Below, piece by piece: positions 26,651 to 35,962 of a stretch of 64,000 nucleotides of DNA. The translations under genes were made by a program, and so were the position numbers. The notes under the pieces were generated by a model. It was not told the DNA's origin and searched no databases. It worked only from the letters and a program-made list of their open reading frames with translations. Source of the stretch: an uncultured bacterium (lineage in GTDB: Bacteria; Actinomycetota; Actinomycetes; S36-B12; CAIYMF01); NCBI GenBank assembly GCA_903927265.1, contig CAIYMF010000312.1, forward strand, positions 22,854 through 86,853. Direction: 5' to 3'. The stretch's first letter is position 1. Each line of letters opens with the position of its first letter.

Positions 26651-28636
26651 ATGAGCACCGTTGGCGAGTACTCGGCAGAACAACTGCTAGAGATGTATCG
26701 ACGCATGCTGGTCATTCGTCGATTCGAGCAGCGAACGGCCGAGTTGTATCGCGCCACCGAAGTTCCCGGCTTCGTGCACACATCGATCGGTCAGGAGGCG
26801 ACGGCTGTTGGTGCCTGTTGGCATCTTGAGACGACCGACGTCATCACGTCGAACCATCGCGGTCACGGCCACTGTCTGGCCAAGGGGATGCAGCCGGGGC
26901 CTATGTTTGCCGAACTCATGGGTAAGGATTCCGGAACCTGCCATGGCCGTGGTGGATCGATGCACATTGCCGATCCAGACATCGGAGTATTCGGGGCCAA
27001 TGGCATCGTTGGCGCTGGCATTCCAATTGCTGTCGGTGCTGCCACCTCAATGCGGCTGCGCAACAACGGCAGCGTTGCGTTGTCGTTCTTCGGTGATGGG
27101 GCAGTGGCCCAGGGTGCGTTTCATGAAGGTGTCAACCTCGCCGCCGTCTGGAACCTGCCCATCGTGTTTGTGTGCGAGAACAACCACTACGCCGAGTTCT
27201 CGAGCACAGCTTCGCAGCATCGTGTGAGTCTGGCTGAACGCGCACGTGGTTACGGCCTTGAGTTCATTGCCGTCGATGGAAACGACGTGCGCGCTGTGAG
27301 CGAAGCGACGGGGAGGGCGATTGAGTCGGTGCGCGCTGGTGGAGTCCCCGTGATCGTCGAGGCGCTCACGTACCGCTGGCACGGTCACTACGAAGGCGAC
27401 CCCGAGAGGTATCGCGATCGTGACGAAGTGGCTGAGTGGAAAGAACGTGACCCCTTGGTCGGCTGTGCCGAGGTTCTCATGTCTCTCGGTGTTGACTCCA
27501 CAGTCATTGAACTCATTCACTCCGAGGTTGAGAACGAGATCGAGAGTGCCATTGAGCAAGCGAGGCAGGCTCCGTCCCCGCCGGTGTCGAGTTTGATGGA
27601 CTTTGTCGTCGATACCTCCGGTGATGGCGGCGTTGAGCCCGAAGCATTCGAGCCGAATGGCACGTTCAAGATGATGCACGCAGTGCGTGAGGCCATCGAA
27701 AGTGAAATGCGCGCCGATCCGGATGTGTTTATGGCCGGAATAGATATCGGACTCGGTGGCAGTGTCTTCGGACTTTTCCGCGGAATGCACGAAGAGTTTC
27801 CTGGTCGTGTGCGCGACACCCCCATTTCTGAGACCGCGATCGTTGGCACGGCCGTCGGTGCGGCGATGGCGGGTATGAAACCAATCGTTGAAGTGATGTA
27901 CCTCGACTTCATCGGCGTGTGCCTTGACCAGATCATGAACCAGGCGGCCAAGCTGCGGTACATGACCGGCGGTCGTGCGCAGATGTCACTGGTCATTCGT
28001 ACTCAGATGGGTGCAGGGCGATCCTCAGGAAGTCAGCACTCGCAGAGCCTGGAAGCCATGCTGGCGCACATTCCCGGCTTGCGTGTGGTGATGCCGTCCA
28101 ACCCTGCTGATGCCTACGGACTGCTACGTTCAGCGATTCGCGACCCCAATCCGGTGGTGTTCATCGAGAACCGGCTGCTCTACGGAATGGCGGGTGACCG
28201 ACCCCCGGTCGATTACCTCGTTCCGATCGGTCGCGCCGCTATCGTGCGACCCGGAACAGACGTCACCGTGGTGAGTTGGTCGCGCATGCTGCACGCCGCG
28301 GTTGAAGCCGCCGAGAGTCTAGCCGGCGAAGGTATCAATGCTGAGGTCATTGACCTGCGCACCATTGCGCCACTCGATCGGGCAACAGTGCTTGCATCGC
28401 TTGAGCGCACGCATCGTCTGGTGATTGTTCATGAGGCAGTGCGTGATTTCGGAGTTGGCGCCGAACTGGCGGCACTGGCGGCAGGCGAGGGCTTCGACAG
28501 TCTTCGAGCTCCGGTGGTGCGGGTTGCGCCGCCGTTCACCCCGGCTCCCTACGCGCCGGTGCTGGAAGCCGAGTGGCTACCGACCTCGTCGTCGATTTCC
28601 GATGCCATTCGCGCACTTGTGAGGCGAGATTCATGA
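26651..28636 (+). CDS. Fused 2-oxoacid dehydrogenase E1 alpha-beta protein
   Basis: A 661-residue fusion of E1 alpha (about 1-310) and E1 beta (about 335-661). The thiamine diphosphate motif GDGAVAQGAFHEGVN lies near 148-162 and ends in CENN; GRGGSMHIAD precedes it. The beta half shows ISETAIVGTAVGAAMAG and IENRLLYG. It would decarboxylate a 2-oxo acid and transfer the acyl group to a lipoyl E2. No E2 or E3 gene is in the window, so it either borrows those of another complex or works alone. A GTG four codons upstream is the alternative start. Confidence 0.88.
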   Translation: MSTVGEYSAEQLLEMYRRMLVIRRFEQRTAELYRATEVPGFVHTSIGQEATAVGACWHLETTDVITSNHRGHGHCLAKGMQPGPMFAELMGKDSGTCHGRGGSMHIADPDIGVFGANGIVGAGIPIAVGAATSMRLRNNGSVALSFFGDGAVAQGAFHEGVNLAAVWNLPIVFVCENNHYAEFSSTASQHRVSLAERARGYGLEFIAVDGNDVRAVSEATGRAIESVRAGGVPVIVEALTYRWHGHYEGDPERYRDRDEVAEWKERDPLVGCAEVLMSLGVDSTVIELIHSEVENEIESAIEQARQAPSPPVSSLMDFVVDTSGDGGVEPEAFEPNGTFKMMHAVREAIESEMRADPDVFMAGIDIGLGGSVFGLFRGMHEEFPGRVRDTPISETAIVGTAVGAAMAGMKPIVEVMYLDFIGVCLDQIMNQAAKLRYMTGGRAQMSLVIRTQMGAGRSSGSQHSQSLEAMLAHIPGLRVVMPSNPADAYGLLRSAIRDPNPVVFIENRLLYGMAGDRPPVDYLVPIGRAAIVRPGTDVTVVSWSRMLHAAVEAAESLAGEGINAEVIDLRTIAPLDRATVLASLERTHRLVIVHEAVRDFGVGAELAALAAGEGFDSLRAPVVRVAPPFTPAPYAPVLEAEWLPTSSSISDAIRALVRRDS

Positions 28637-28679
28637 ATACGAATGTCCACTGTGTCGAACGCTGTAGAAGGGAAATGTC

Positions 28680-29444
28680 ATGAGCGACTCCGTCCTGGTT
28701 GAGGATCGCGGTCCGGTGCGCATCATCACCATCAACCGGCCCGAGGTGCGTAACGCGATCAACCGCGCGACATCGGAGGGCCTTGCGGCGGCGATGCACG
28801 ACCTCGATGAGCGAGACGATCTCACCGTCGCCATCCTCACCGGAGCCGGTGGTGGGTTCAGTGCGGGCATGGATCTCAAGGCCTTCGGCCGTGGCGAAGA
28901 CCCCCATGTCGAACCGGGAGGTTTCGGCGGATTCACGCAGAAGCCACCAGCGAAGCCGTTGATTGCTGCGGTCGAGGGATTTGCTCTGGCGGGCGGATTC
29001 GAACTCGCACTTGCCTGCGATCTGATTGTGGCCGCTGATGATTCGCGCTTCGGCATTCCTGAAGTCAGTCGTGGGCTCGTCGCTGCAGCGGGAGGTCTAC
29101 TGCGCCTCCCCGCTCGCATCCCGCGCAACGTCGCGATGGAAATGGCACTGACTGGCCGTCCGATCAGTGCCATTCGTGCTCACGACATGGGGCTGGTCAA
29201 CCGACTCGCCCCGTCGGGTACCGCCCTTGATGTCGCCGTAGAGTTAGCGGGAGAAATCATCGTGAACGGGCCCATGGCATTAGCCGTCAGCAAGCGGGTC
29301 ATCAACGACTCCGCTGACTGGCCCGACTCCGAGGCGTGGGCTCGTCAGCACGAGTACGTCGTGGCGATTGAATCCTCAGATGACGCGCGAGAAGGTGCGC
29401 TGGCCTTTGTCGAAAAGCGGACTCCGGAATGGACGGGACACTAA
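28680..29444 (+). CDS. Enoyl-CoA hydratase/isomerase
   Basis: A 254-residue crotonase with both oxyanion segments (GGGFSAGMDLKAF near residues 57-69 and GFALAGGFELALACDLIVA near 100-118) and the acidic FGIPEVSRGLVAAAGG. All motifs for hydration of trans-2-enoyl-CoA are present. GAAGGGAA precedes the ATG. It is followed within four bases by the 3-hydroxyacyl-CoA dehydrogenase, a usual pair for the second and third steps of beta-oxidation. Confidence 0.92.
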   Translation: MSDSVLVEDRGPVRIITINRPEVRNAINRATSEGLAAAMHDLDERDDLTVAILTGAGGGFSAGMDLKAFGRGEDPHVEPGGFGGFTQKPPAKPLIAAVEGFALAGGFELALACDLIVAADDSRFGIPEVSRGLVAAAGGLLRLPARIPRNVAMEMALTGRPISAIRAHDMGLVNRLAPSGTALDVAVELAGEIIVNGPMALAVSKRVINDSADWPDSEAWARQHEYVVAIESSDDAREGALAFVEKRTPEWTGH

Positions 29445-29447
29445 GTA

Positions 29448-30431
29448 ATGACCACGATTTCATCGATCACTGTCGTTGGTGGCGGCTACATGGGTGGCGG
29501 CATTGCTCAGGTGTGCGTCCTGGCCGGATACCCGTGCGTGATCGCCGACGCAACAGCAGAGGCGGCGCAATCGTCGTTGGCGCGCCTCATCGAAGAGGCT
29601 CGTATCTTTGAGGAACAAGGACTCTTCGCGCCAGGTAGCACCCAGGTCATCACGCAAGGAATTCGCGCCGCAGACAGTATCGAACAAGCCGTTGCCGATG
29701 CGGATTACATCGTTGAGGCCGTCCCTGAACGCTTGGATATCAAGGCGGATGCACTGGGACGCGCTAGTGCGGCAGCGCGACCCGACGCCATTATTGCTTC
29801 AAACACATCGGCAATGCCGATCGAGAAGCTTGCCAGCCTCGTCACCGGACCAGACCGATTCCTCGGAGTGCATTGGATGAATCCCGCGCCCTTCGTTCCG
29901 GGTGTTGAAATCATTCCTGCGTCCATGACGCGTCCTGATGTGGTCGAAGGGGCCGAGGCGCTCATTCGATCAGTGGGTAAGTCACCGTCGCGCGTCAGCG
30001 ACCAGGCGGGATTCGTTGCCAATCGCCTTCAATACGCGCTCTTTCATGAAGCAGTGCGCATGGTCGAAGAAGGTACTGCGACCCCCACAGAGATTGACGA
30101 GGTAGTCAGTAACTCGTTCGGATTCCGACTGCCCTTCTTCGGACCGTTCGCTACAGCCGACATGGCCGGCCTTGATGTGTACGTCGGTGCCTACGAAAGC
30201 TTCCACGAAGCGTACGGCGATCGGTTCGCGCCACCCGCCCTGCTACTCGATCGCGTCTCAGCGGGCGACACGGGACTGAAGTCAGGTGGGGGATTCACCG
30301 GAATGGACGCGTCGAAAATCGCGGACATCGTTCGCTATCGAAACCGCGCGTACGCAGCACTCTCGGCACTACGTGCTGAACTCGGACCGGTACCCGGTCG
30401 TCGCGGTGGCGACGAAGGCCACACTCCGTGA
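29448..30431 (+). CDS. 3-hydroxyacyl-CoA dehydrogenase
   Basis: A 327-residue NAD-dependent dehydrogenase of the 3HCDH family. The dinucleotide motif VVGGGYMGGGIAQ lies near residues 7-19; NTSAMPIEKLA, the catalytic His in GVHWMNPAPFVPGVEII, and the Asn in VANRLQYALFHEA are all present, followed by the short C-terminal helical domain. It oxidises (S)-3-hydroxyacyl-CoA to the 3-oxo ester that the thiolase at 21816 would cleave. It ends the ten-gene plus operon, converging on the metallo-beta-lactamase gene. Confidence 0.92.
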   Translation: MTTISSITVVGGGYMGGGIAQVCVLAGYPCVIADATAEAAQSSLARLIEEARIFEEQGLFAPGSTQVITQGIRAADSIEQAVADADYIVEAVPERLDIKADALGRASAAARPDAIIASNTSAMPIEKLASLVTGPDRFLGVHWMNPAPFVPGVEIIPASMTRPDVVEGAEALIRSVGKSPSRVSDQAGFVANRLQYALFHEAVRMVEEGTATPTEIDEVVSNSFGFRLPFFGPFATADMAGLDVYVGAYESFHEAYGDRFAPPALLLDRVSAGDTGLKSGGGFTGMDASKIADIVRYRNRAYAALSALRAELGPVPGRRGGDEGHTP

Positions 30432-30436
30432 CAGTC

Positions 30437-31306
30437 TCAGAGCAGGTGGTCGGGATCAGCAGCATCGTGGTAGATGTGGCGGATGCCCGCTTCGTAGTAC
30501 CGACGCACTTCGGGATCGAGCAACTTGAGTGCGTGAGGAGCCTTCGGCAGCAGTTCGAAGAAGCCTGCTTCGTGACTGACCAGCATGCTGGCATCGGAGA
30601 CGCTGGCAAGCGCCGAGAGTCGGTGCAGCGACGACACCGCAGCGGCGGTATCGGAAGTCAGGCCCCCAGGGATGTCTTTCTCGATGTTTTCGCGGCAGTT
30701 GATGGCGTCTCCGGCGAGGATCACGGTTCCACAGTCAGGGGTGTCCCACAGCACGATCGACTGATGGCCGGGAGTGTGTCCGGGGGTCGACACCAGGTGA
30801 ATACCGGGCTGAATGACCCAGTCGCCTTCGGCAAGTTGCCAGTTGAGCGTGTCGTGCCGAAAATCGGACTGATTGTAGGGCGCTCCGAAGTAGCGATCGG
30901 GAGTGAACGCCCATCGATGCTCGGCCTTCTGCACCACGTGCAGGGCGTCGGGGAAGAAGCGAGCGGCTCCGGCGTGGTCATGGTGCAAGTGTGTGTAAAT
31001 CACCATGCGCACGTCTTTGGCATCAACGCCGCACAAACCGAGTTGCGCGTAGGGATGGTGCTCGGCGTTCATCACCGGATTAGACGCTCCGGCGAGGTCA
31101 GCGCCCCACGCCGCCACGGCGTCGGTGATGACGTCCGGATCGTTACCGGTATCAACGAGGATGTAGCCTTTCGACGTTTCGAGCAGGAAGTACTGCACCG
31201 GAATTGTCTTGGGCTGACCGAAACTTGTGCCCGGCACGAGCGTGCTTCCCTCAACGGTGAGAGTGCCGCTACTCATGACGAAAATTTGCCGCACGATCGT
31301 CTTCAT
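30437..31306 (-). CDS. MBL-fold hydrolase, N-acyl homoserine lactonase-like
   Basis: A 289-residue metallo-beta-lactamase fold enzyme. HxHxDH is THLHHDHAG near residue 107; further ligands lie in TPGHTPGHQ, LAGDAIN and VSHE. Its N-terminal FVMSSGTL and spacing resemble AiiA/AttM-type lactonases. In this locus a gamma-lactone formed from a 4-hydroxy acid is a plausible substrate; quorum quenching is possible but not needed. The start MKTIVRQIF is chosen as the first residue with family similarity. It is the only minus gene between two plus operons. Confidence 0.85.
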   Translation of the reverse strand: MKTIVRQIFVMSSGTLTVEGSTLVPGTSFGQPKTIPVQYFLLETSKGYILVDTGNDPDVITDAVAAWGADLAGASNPVMNAEHHPYAQLGLCGVDAKDVRMVIYTHLHHDHAGAARFFPDALHVVQKAEHRWAFTPDRYFGAPYNQSDFRHDTLNWQLAEGDWVIQPGIHLVSTPGHTPGHQSIVLWDTPDCGTVILAGDAINCRENIEKDIPGGLTSDTAAAVSSLHRLSALASVSDASMLVSHEAGFFELLPKAPHALKLLDPEVRRYYEAGIRHIYHDAADPDHLL

Positions 31307-31485
31307 GAGATGGACGCTAGACCGTTCACCCGTCGTTGCCAAGGTGGGGGGCCTATGAAATGCTCAACACGCACGTCTCTGTCGACAAAGAGGCTTTTCC
31401 TTCGCCGCGGCAGCCGAATTCGTGGAGGCTCAGTGATACCGGCGGATTATCTCCCGGGGACCTGTGGCAGCGGGGGGACCGCAGG

Positions 31486-32514
31486 ATGACAACCAGGGTC
31501 CTGATTGTGGGAGCGGGCGCCATCGGTGGCGTTACCGCAGCGCGGTTGAGTCGCGCAGGATGCAATGTCACCGTTCTTGATGCGCATGCCGAACATGTGC
31601 GCCTCATGTGTTCGCCCGGACTTCGTTTCGACGAACTCGGTACCGAGTCGCAGATTGTGATCGATGCGGTGTCGAGTGCCGATCAACTCACAGGCACCTT
31701 CGACTACGCCTTGGTCTACCTCAAGGCGCCGTTCATCGAGGTTGCATTGACCCCGTTGCTCGAACGAAACCTCGTGACGAACTACGTCTCATTCGGCAAT
31801 GGTCTGGTACAGCAGTCAGTGACCGACGTGGTGGGCCCCGAGCGACTCATCATTGGAATTGTCGAGTGGGGCGCAACCAACCTCGGACCCGGTCATGTGC
31901 GACAGACAACCGTCGCGCCCTTTGTCATCGGTGAAGTCGACGGCACGATCACAGACCGTCTGGTGAAGCTCGGTGAGGTGCTCGAAAACGCTGCTGATGT
32001 CCGCCTCTCCTCGGCAATTTATGGGCAGGTATGGGCCAAGTTGCTGCTCAACAGCACGTTCTCGGGCCTTGGCGCTGTGACTGGCATGGTGTACGCCGAC
32101 GTCATGGAGCAACCCGATGGCCACGACATCGCATTCGCGATGTGGACTGAAGGCCACGCAGTAGCGACGGCGTTGGGAGTCGAACTCGACGATGTCGCGG
32201 GGGTGCACGCCGATCGACTCGTCGTTCGGCGCCCCGGTGATGTCGCGGGAGCTGAGGAAGCGCTCACCCAATTGATGGCACGGCTTGGGCCGACGAAGGC
32301 GTCCATGCTTCAAGATCTCGAGCGCGGCGCATCGACAGAGGTTGACGTCATCAATGGGGGAGTCGTGCGCGAAGCACACGACGTGGGCGTACCCGCGCCG
32401 CTGAACCAGTGCATCGTCGACATCGTGCACGCATGCGAAGCCGGTACTCGAACACCGGGGCCCGACAATCTTGACGATTTGCGCGCCCTCCTCAAACAGA
32501 CACACACTCACTAG
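31486..32514 (+). CDS. Ketopantoate reductase family protein (PanE/ApbA-like)
   Basis: A 342-residue NADPH-dependent 2-oxoacid reductase-like protein. GAGAIGG lies near residues 8-14; the catalytic Lys is in WAKLLLNS, and the C-terminal STEVDVINGGVVREA contains the Ser/Glu/Asn set of PanE. Pantothenate synthesis genes are not nearby; many PanE paralogues in catabolic clusters reduce other 2-oxo or 3-oxo acids. CAGG sits before the ATG. It begins a six-gene plus operon ending with the Dabb gene. The 178 bases upstream hold no gene. Confidence 0.85.
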   Translation: MTTRVLIVGAGAIGGVTAARLSRAGCNVTVLDAHAEHVRLMCSPGLRFDELGTESQIVIDAVSSADQLTGTFDYALVYLKAPFIEVALTPLLERNLVTNYVSFGNGLVQQSVTDVVGPERLIIGIVEWGATNLGPGHVRQTTVAPFVIGEVDGTITDRLVKLGEVLENAADVRLSSAIYGQVWAKLLLNSTFSGLGAVTGMVYADVMEQPDGHDIAFAMWTEGHAVATALGVELDDVAGVHADRLVVRRPGDVAGAEEALTQLMARLGPTKASMLQDLERGASTEVDVINGGVVREAHDVGVPAPLNQCIVDIVHACEAGTRTPGPDNLDDLRALLKQTHTH

Positions 32515-32550
32515 TACGTCAAAGTACGCAACCAGAAATGAGGCATTCCC

Positions 32551-33480
32551 ATGGATGACAAGGTCATCATCACCTGCGCCCTCACCGGCGGCATGACAGT
32601 GCCGGCCCAGAGCGCGGCAATTCCTGTCACGGTCGATCAGATCGTTGAAGATGGCCTGCGTGCCGCCGAGGCAGGTGCCTCGGTGCTACACATTCACGTG
32701 CGCGAAGAAGCCACAGGACGCCCCGTGGCTGACCTCGAACTGTTCGACGCCGTGTTGTCGCGACTCAAGGCACAAACTGACGCCGTGTTGCAGCCAACCA
32801 CCGGCGGCGGCCGCGGAATGACCGTCATTGAGCGCGGCGCTATCGTGCCTCGATTCCGTCCGGAAATGGCGACGCTCAACGCGGGTAGTTTCAACTTCGG
32901 GCTCTACCCGATCCTGCAGCGCGACTTGAATTTCCAGGAGTGGGAGGTCGACTACCTCGAAGGTACCCGCGACTACATCTTCAAAAACACCTTCGCTGAT
33001 GTCACGTACCTCAAGGGGCTCATGGACGAAGCGGGTACGAAACCCGAGATCGAGATCTACGACGTTGGTCACCTGTTCAACCTTCGCCAGCTGATCAAGG
33101 AAGGTGTGGTCACCCCGCCCTTCAATCTTCAGTTTGTGCTCGGTGTTCTCGGCGCCAACATGGTCGAACCCGATCAACTGATTCATATGCTGCGTACAGC
33201 CGAGCGGCTCTTCGGTTCCGGTAACTTCACCTGGTCGGCGGCGGGCGTGGGCTACCCCGGTGAGTTCCAATTGGTGGCACTGGGTCTGATGATGGGCGGC
33301 AACGTACGCGTTGGCCTCGAAGACAATCTGCGCGTGCGCCGTACTGCCGCGGCCAAGTCGAACGTTGAGTTGGTTGAGAAGGCTGTGGCACTGGCAGCCA
33401 TGTTCGACCGCACGCCTGCGACTCCAGCGGAGGCTCGCGCGGTGCTCGGCCTCAAGGGTTCGGAGGACACCGATTTCTAG
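32551..33480 (+). CDS. BKACE family beta-keto acid cleavage enzyme (DUF849)
   Basis: A 309-residue TIM-barrel protein of the 3-keto-5-aminohexanoate cleavage family. The zinc site starts with VLHIHVRE near residues 46-52; QPTTGGGRG and EIYDVGH follow, as in BKACE members. These enzymes condense a beta-keto acid with acetyl-CoA and release acetoacetate plus a new CoA ester, so no separate CoA ligase is needed. The sequence does not reveal which beta-keto acid is used. ATG start; the gamma-carbonic-anhydrase-like gene follows 16 bases later. Confidence 0.9.
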   Translation: MDDKVIITCALTGGMTVPAQSAAIPVTVDQIVEDGLRAAEAGASVLHIHVREEATGRPVADLELFDAVLSRLKAQTDAVLQPTTGGGRGMTVIERGAIVPRFRPEMATLNAGSFNFGLYPILQRDLNFQEWEVDYLEGTRDYIFKNTFADVTYLKGLMDEAGTKPEIEIYDVGHLFNLRQLIKEGVVTPPFNLQFVLGVLGANMVEPDQLIHMLRTAERLFGSGNFTWSAAGVGYPGEFQLVALGLMMGGNVRVGLEDNLRVRRTAAAKSNVELVEKAVALAAMFDRTPATPAEARAVLGLKGSEDTDF

Positions 33481-33496
33481 TTCGACGGCAGGCCGG

Positions 33497-34006
33497 TTGA
33501 TCGCCCTCGGCGATCGAGCTCCGGCCATCGACGCGACCGCGTGGATCGCTCCTGGTGCCCTGTGCATCGGGAGCGTCACGGTCGGTGCAGCGAGCAGCAT
33601 TTGGTACACCACGGTGATGCGCGCTGACAGTGACACGATCACCATTGGAGCGGGAACCAACATTCAAGACGGCTGCGTGGTGCATGCCGATCCTGAACTT
33701 CCTGTGGTGGTGGGAAACGACGTGTCGGTGGGGCATCGAGTGGTGCTTCACGGTTGCACCGTTGAAGACGCGTGCCTGATCGGTATGGGCGCGGTGGTGC
33801 TCAATGGCGCCTCCATCGGAACAGGAACGATCGTGGCGGCTGGAGCCGTGGTACTCGAAGGCGCTGTCATTCCGCCGAATTCGTTAGTAGCGGGTGTGCC
33901 GGGCAAGGTGCGGCGTGAGACAACGGCAGAAGAACGTGAGGGAATCCTCGACAATGCAGCGACGTACCGCGCGTTGACAGCTGAGCATTCCGCGATTGAT
34001 GTGTGA
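33497..34006 (+). CDS. Gamma-carbonic anhydrase-like hexapeptide protein
   Basis: About 169 residues forming a left-handed beta-helix. Zinc ligands are in QDGCVVHADPE and GHRVVLHGCTV, as in YrdA/CaiE/PaaY-type proteins; LIGMGAVVLNGASIGTG shows hexapeptide repeats. PaaY hydrolyses misformed CoA thioesters during phenylacetate catabolism, and a similar housekeeping role on CoA esters is plausible here. TTG is used because the only earlier in-frame options lie inside the BKACE gene; the start is uncertain. Confidence 0.82.
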   Translation: MIALGDRAPAIDATAWIAPGALCIGSVTVGAASSIWYTTVMRADSDTITIGAGTNIQDGCVVHADPELPVVVGNDVSVGHRVVLHGCTVEDACLIGMGAVVLNGASIGTGTIVAAGAVVLEGAVIPPNSLVAGVPGKVRRETTAEEREGILDNAATYRALTAEHSAIDV

Positions 34007-34009
34007 TCG

Positions 34010-34019
34010 GTTCGCGAAC
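34010..34019. promoter_or_regulatory. Perfect palindrome before cyclase paralogue 2
   Basis: GTTCGCGAAC is a perfect 10-bp palindrome in the 51-base gap before the second cyclase gene. It resembles the CGAACG half sites of the TetR operators but is shorter. An internal operator is possible; chance cannot be excluded. Confidence 0.3.
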
Positions 34020-34057
34020 GAGACGTCAGGCGATTGCCGGCGGGAAGGAAGGGCGCA

Positions 34058-35011
34058 ATGACGCAGGAAATCAATATCGAGTTGGTGCGCGAGATGGCGC
34101 TGAAGTACCGCAACTGGGGACGATGGGGTGCTGACGACCAGCTCGGTTCGCTCAACTTTGTCACCGATGAGATGCGCGCGCACGCGATGACATTGCCGCG
34201 CCGTGGGAAGGTGTTCTCTCTCGCGTTGCCCCTTGATGTCAACGGCCCGATGGTCGGCGCGCACGGCCGCGTTAACCCCTATCACTTCATGATTTGGGAC
34301 GGCGGCGATTTCGAGGCGGGCGCACAGGACTTCATCTCCGCGATGCGTTACACCGATGATGCCGTGTTCCTCGTGCTGCAAAGTTCGACCCAATGGGATT
34401 CGCTCGCTCACATCTTCTTCGACGGTCAGATGTACAACGGGCACGGTCCTGAGAAGGTGTCGAGTCGCGGGGCGTCGGTCAACAGCATGACCAACGTGCG
34501 CGACAAGGCGGTAGGCCGCGGGGTGCTGCTCGACATCGCGCGCTACAAGGAGTTGCCCTGGCTTCCGACAAGTTACGCGATCACCAAGGAAGACCTCGAG
34601 GGCTGTGCTCAGAAGCAAGGTGTTGAGGTTGGTGAGGGTGACTTCGTGCTGTTGCGCACCGGTCAGATGGCCGAGCGGCGCGCGGCTGGTTCGTGGGGTG
34701 ATTACGCCGGTGGCCCGGCACCTGGAATGGGCATCACCTGCGCCGACTACTTCTGCCCTCGCAATGTTGCTGCGGTCGCGACCGACACCTGGGGCACCGA
34801 GGTACTTCCGAACGAGACACCGGATGTTTTCCAGCCCCTGCACTGCATCATGCTCGTGAACGCAGGAATCATCCTGGGTGAGATGTGGGATATGGAGGAA
34901 CTTGCCGAAGATTGTGCGGCTGAAGGCACCTACGACTTCCTGCTCGTGGCGCCACCGCTCACGATCACCGGTTCGGTCGGTTCTCCCGTCAACCCGCAGA
35001 TCATGCGCTAG
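34058..35011 (+). CDS. Cyclase-family metal hydrolase (PF04199), paralogue 2
   Basis: A 317-residue member of the same fold as the protein encoded at 25730. Here the metal motif reads LQSSTQWDSLAHIFFDGQMYNG, with Gln-Trp-Asp where His-x-Asp is usual, so one ligand is altered while D and the following H remain. NVRDKAVGRGVLLDIARY and VLLRTG match the family core. AAGGAAGGG precedes the ATG. Sequence divergence from paralogue 1 is large, suggesting different substrates in one pathway. Confidence 0.85.
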   Translation: MTQEINIELVREMALKYRNWGRWGADDQLGSLNFVTDEMRAHAMTLPRRGKVFSLALPLDVNGPMVGAHGRVNPYHFMIWDGGDFEAGAQDFISAMRYTDDAVFLVLQSSTQWDSLAHIFFDGQMYNGHGPEKVSSRGASVNSMTNVRDKAVGRGVLLDIARYKELPWLPTSYAITKEDLEGCAQKQGVEVGEGDFVLLRTGQMAERRAAGSWGDYAGGPAPGMGITCADYFCPRNVAAVATDTWGTEVLPNETPDVFQPLHCIMLVNAGIILGEMWDMEELAEDCAAEGTYDFLLVAPPLTITGSVGSPVNPQIMR

Positions 35012-35050
35012 CCGTTTGTTGCGTTCGGCTACTTCACTGAAGGACATGCG

Positions 35051-35932
35051 ATGACTGCCAGTAAGTACGACGATCTGACGCGCAGCATGCTCCGCGGCGC
35101 AATCGATATGCACATTCACTCAGCACCCGACATATTCCCGCGGTCGGTCGACGCGATCGAGGCAGCGCGGCAGGCCAAAGATGCGGGGATGGAAGCGATC
35201 GTGCTCAAGAGTCATTCCACCGATACGGCTGCGCGTGCAGAGTTGGCGGCAACGCACACCGGGATGCAGGTCTATGGCGGGGTGTCACTCAACTATCCGG
35301 TCGGTGGGCTGAACCCGTATGCGGTGCTGGAGTCGGCGCGACAGGGTGGTCGGGTCGTCTGGTTCCCGACACTCTGCGCGACCCACTTCTTGGCCCATGC
35401 CGAAAATGTGCCGGTACTGCGCGAGAAGTCACCCGTCGGAAGTCCGGGACTCACGCTGACCAACGACGATGGCACGCTTCGCCCCGAAATCGAAGACGTG
35501 CTCCAGCTCGTACTCGAATACGACATGGTGCTGTGCTCGGGTCACGTCACTCCGGGCGATGCGATTGCTGCTTTCGCGCGAGCGAAGGAAATCGGCATCA
35601 CTCGTTTGGTCGTCACGCACCCGCATGCCCTCTTCGTGGGTGCTGAGGTCGAGCAGATGAAGACGCTGGCGGCACTGGGCGCTATGAATGAAATGCACTA
35701 CGCCTTTGTCACTGCCATCATCAACCCGCCGCAGACGATGGAATACATCGCCGAGACCATTCGTGCGGTGGGAGTCGACAATTGCTACCTCGCGACCGAC
35801 GGTGGTCAGAAGATCAATCCTGTTCCCGTTGAAGCACTGCGCTTGTTCATGGTCGGAATGCTCGAGCAAGGCTTCACCGAAGATGAAGTGCGCTACATGG
35901 TTGCTGATGCACCCCGCAAGATTCTGTTCTGA
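35051..35932 (+). CDS. DUF6282 metal-dependent hydrolase (amidohydrolase-like)
   Basis: A 293-residue protein with DMHIHSAPD near residues 19-27, the HxHxxPD signature of DUF6282/amidohydrolase-like TIM barrels. Further probable ligands are the His in LKSHST, SGHVTPGD, THPHALF and the Asp in LATDGGQ. The family is uncharacterised; hydrolysis or decarboxylation is expected. It follows the second cyclase by 39 bases, and this pair with a Dabb protein recurs as the tail of the operon. Confidence 0.82.
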   Translation: MTASKYDDLTRSMLRGAIDMHIHSAPDIFPRSVDAIEAARQAKDAGMEAIVLKSHSTDTAARAELAATHTGMQVYGGVSLNYPVGGLNPYAVLESARQGGRVVWFPTLCATHFLAHAENVPVLREKSPVGSPGLTLTNDDGTLRPEIEDVLQLVLEYDMVLCSGHVTPGDAIAAFARAKEIGITRLVVTHPHALFVGAEVEQMKTLAALGAMNEMHYAFVTAIINPPQTMEYIAETIRAVGVDNCYLATDGGQKINPVPVEALRLFMVGMLEQGFTEDEVRYMVADAPRKILF

Positions 35933-35962
35933 TCACCACTCGCTCACTCGCTAGGAGTTACG

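Noticed and set aside
30437..31306. Quorum-quenching system
   Set aside because: The MBL protein looks like an AHL lactonase, but no acyl-homoserine lactone genes are nearby and a metabolic lactone is a simpler substrate.
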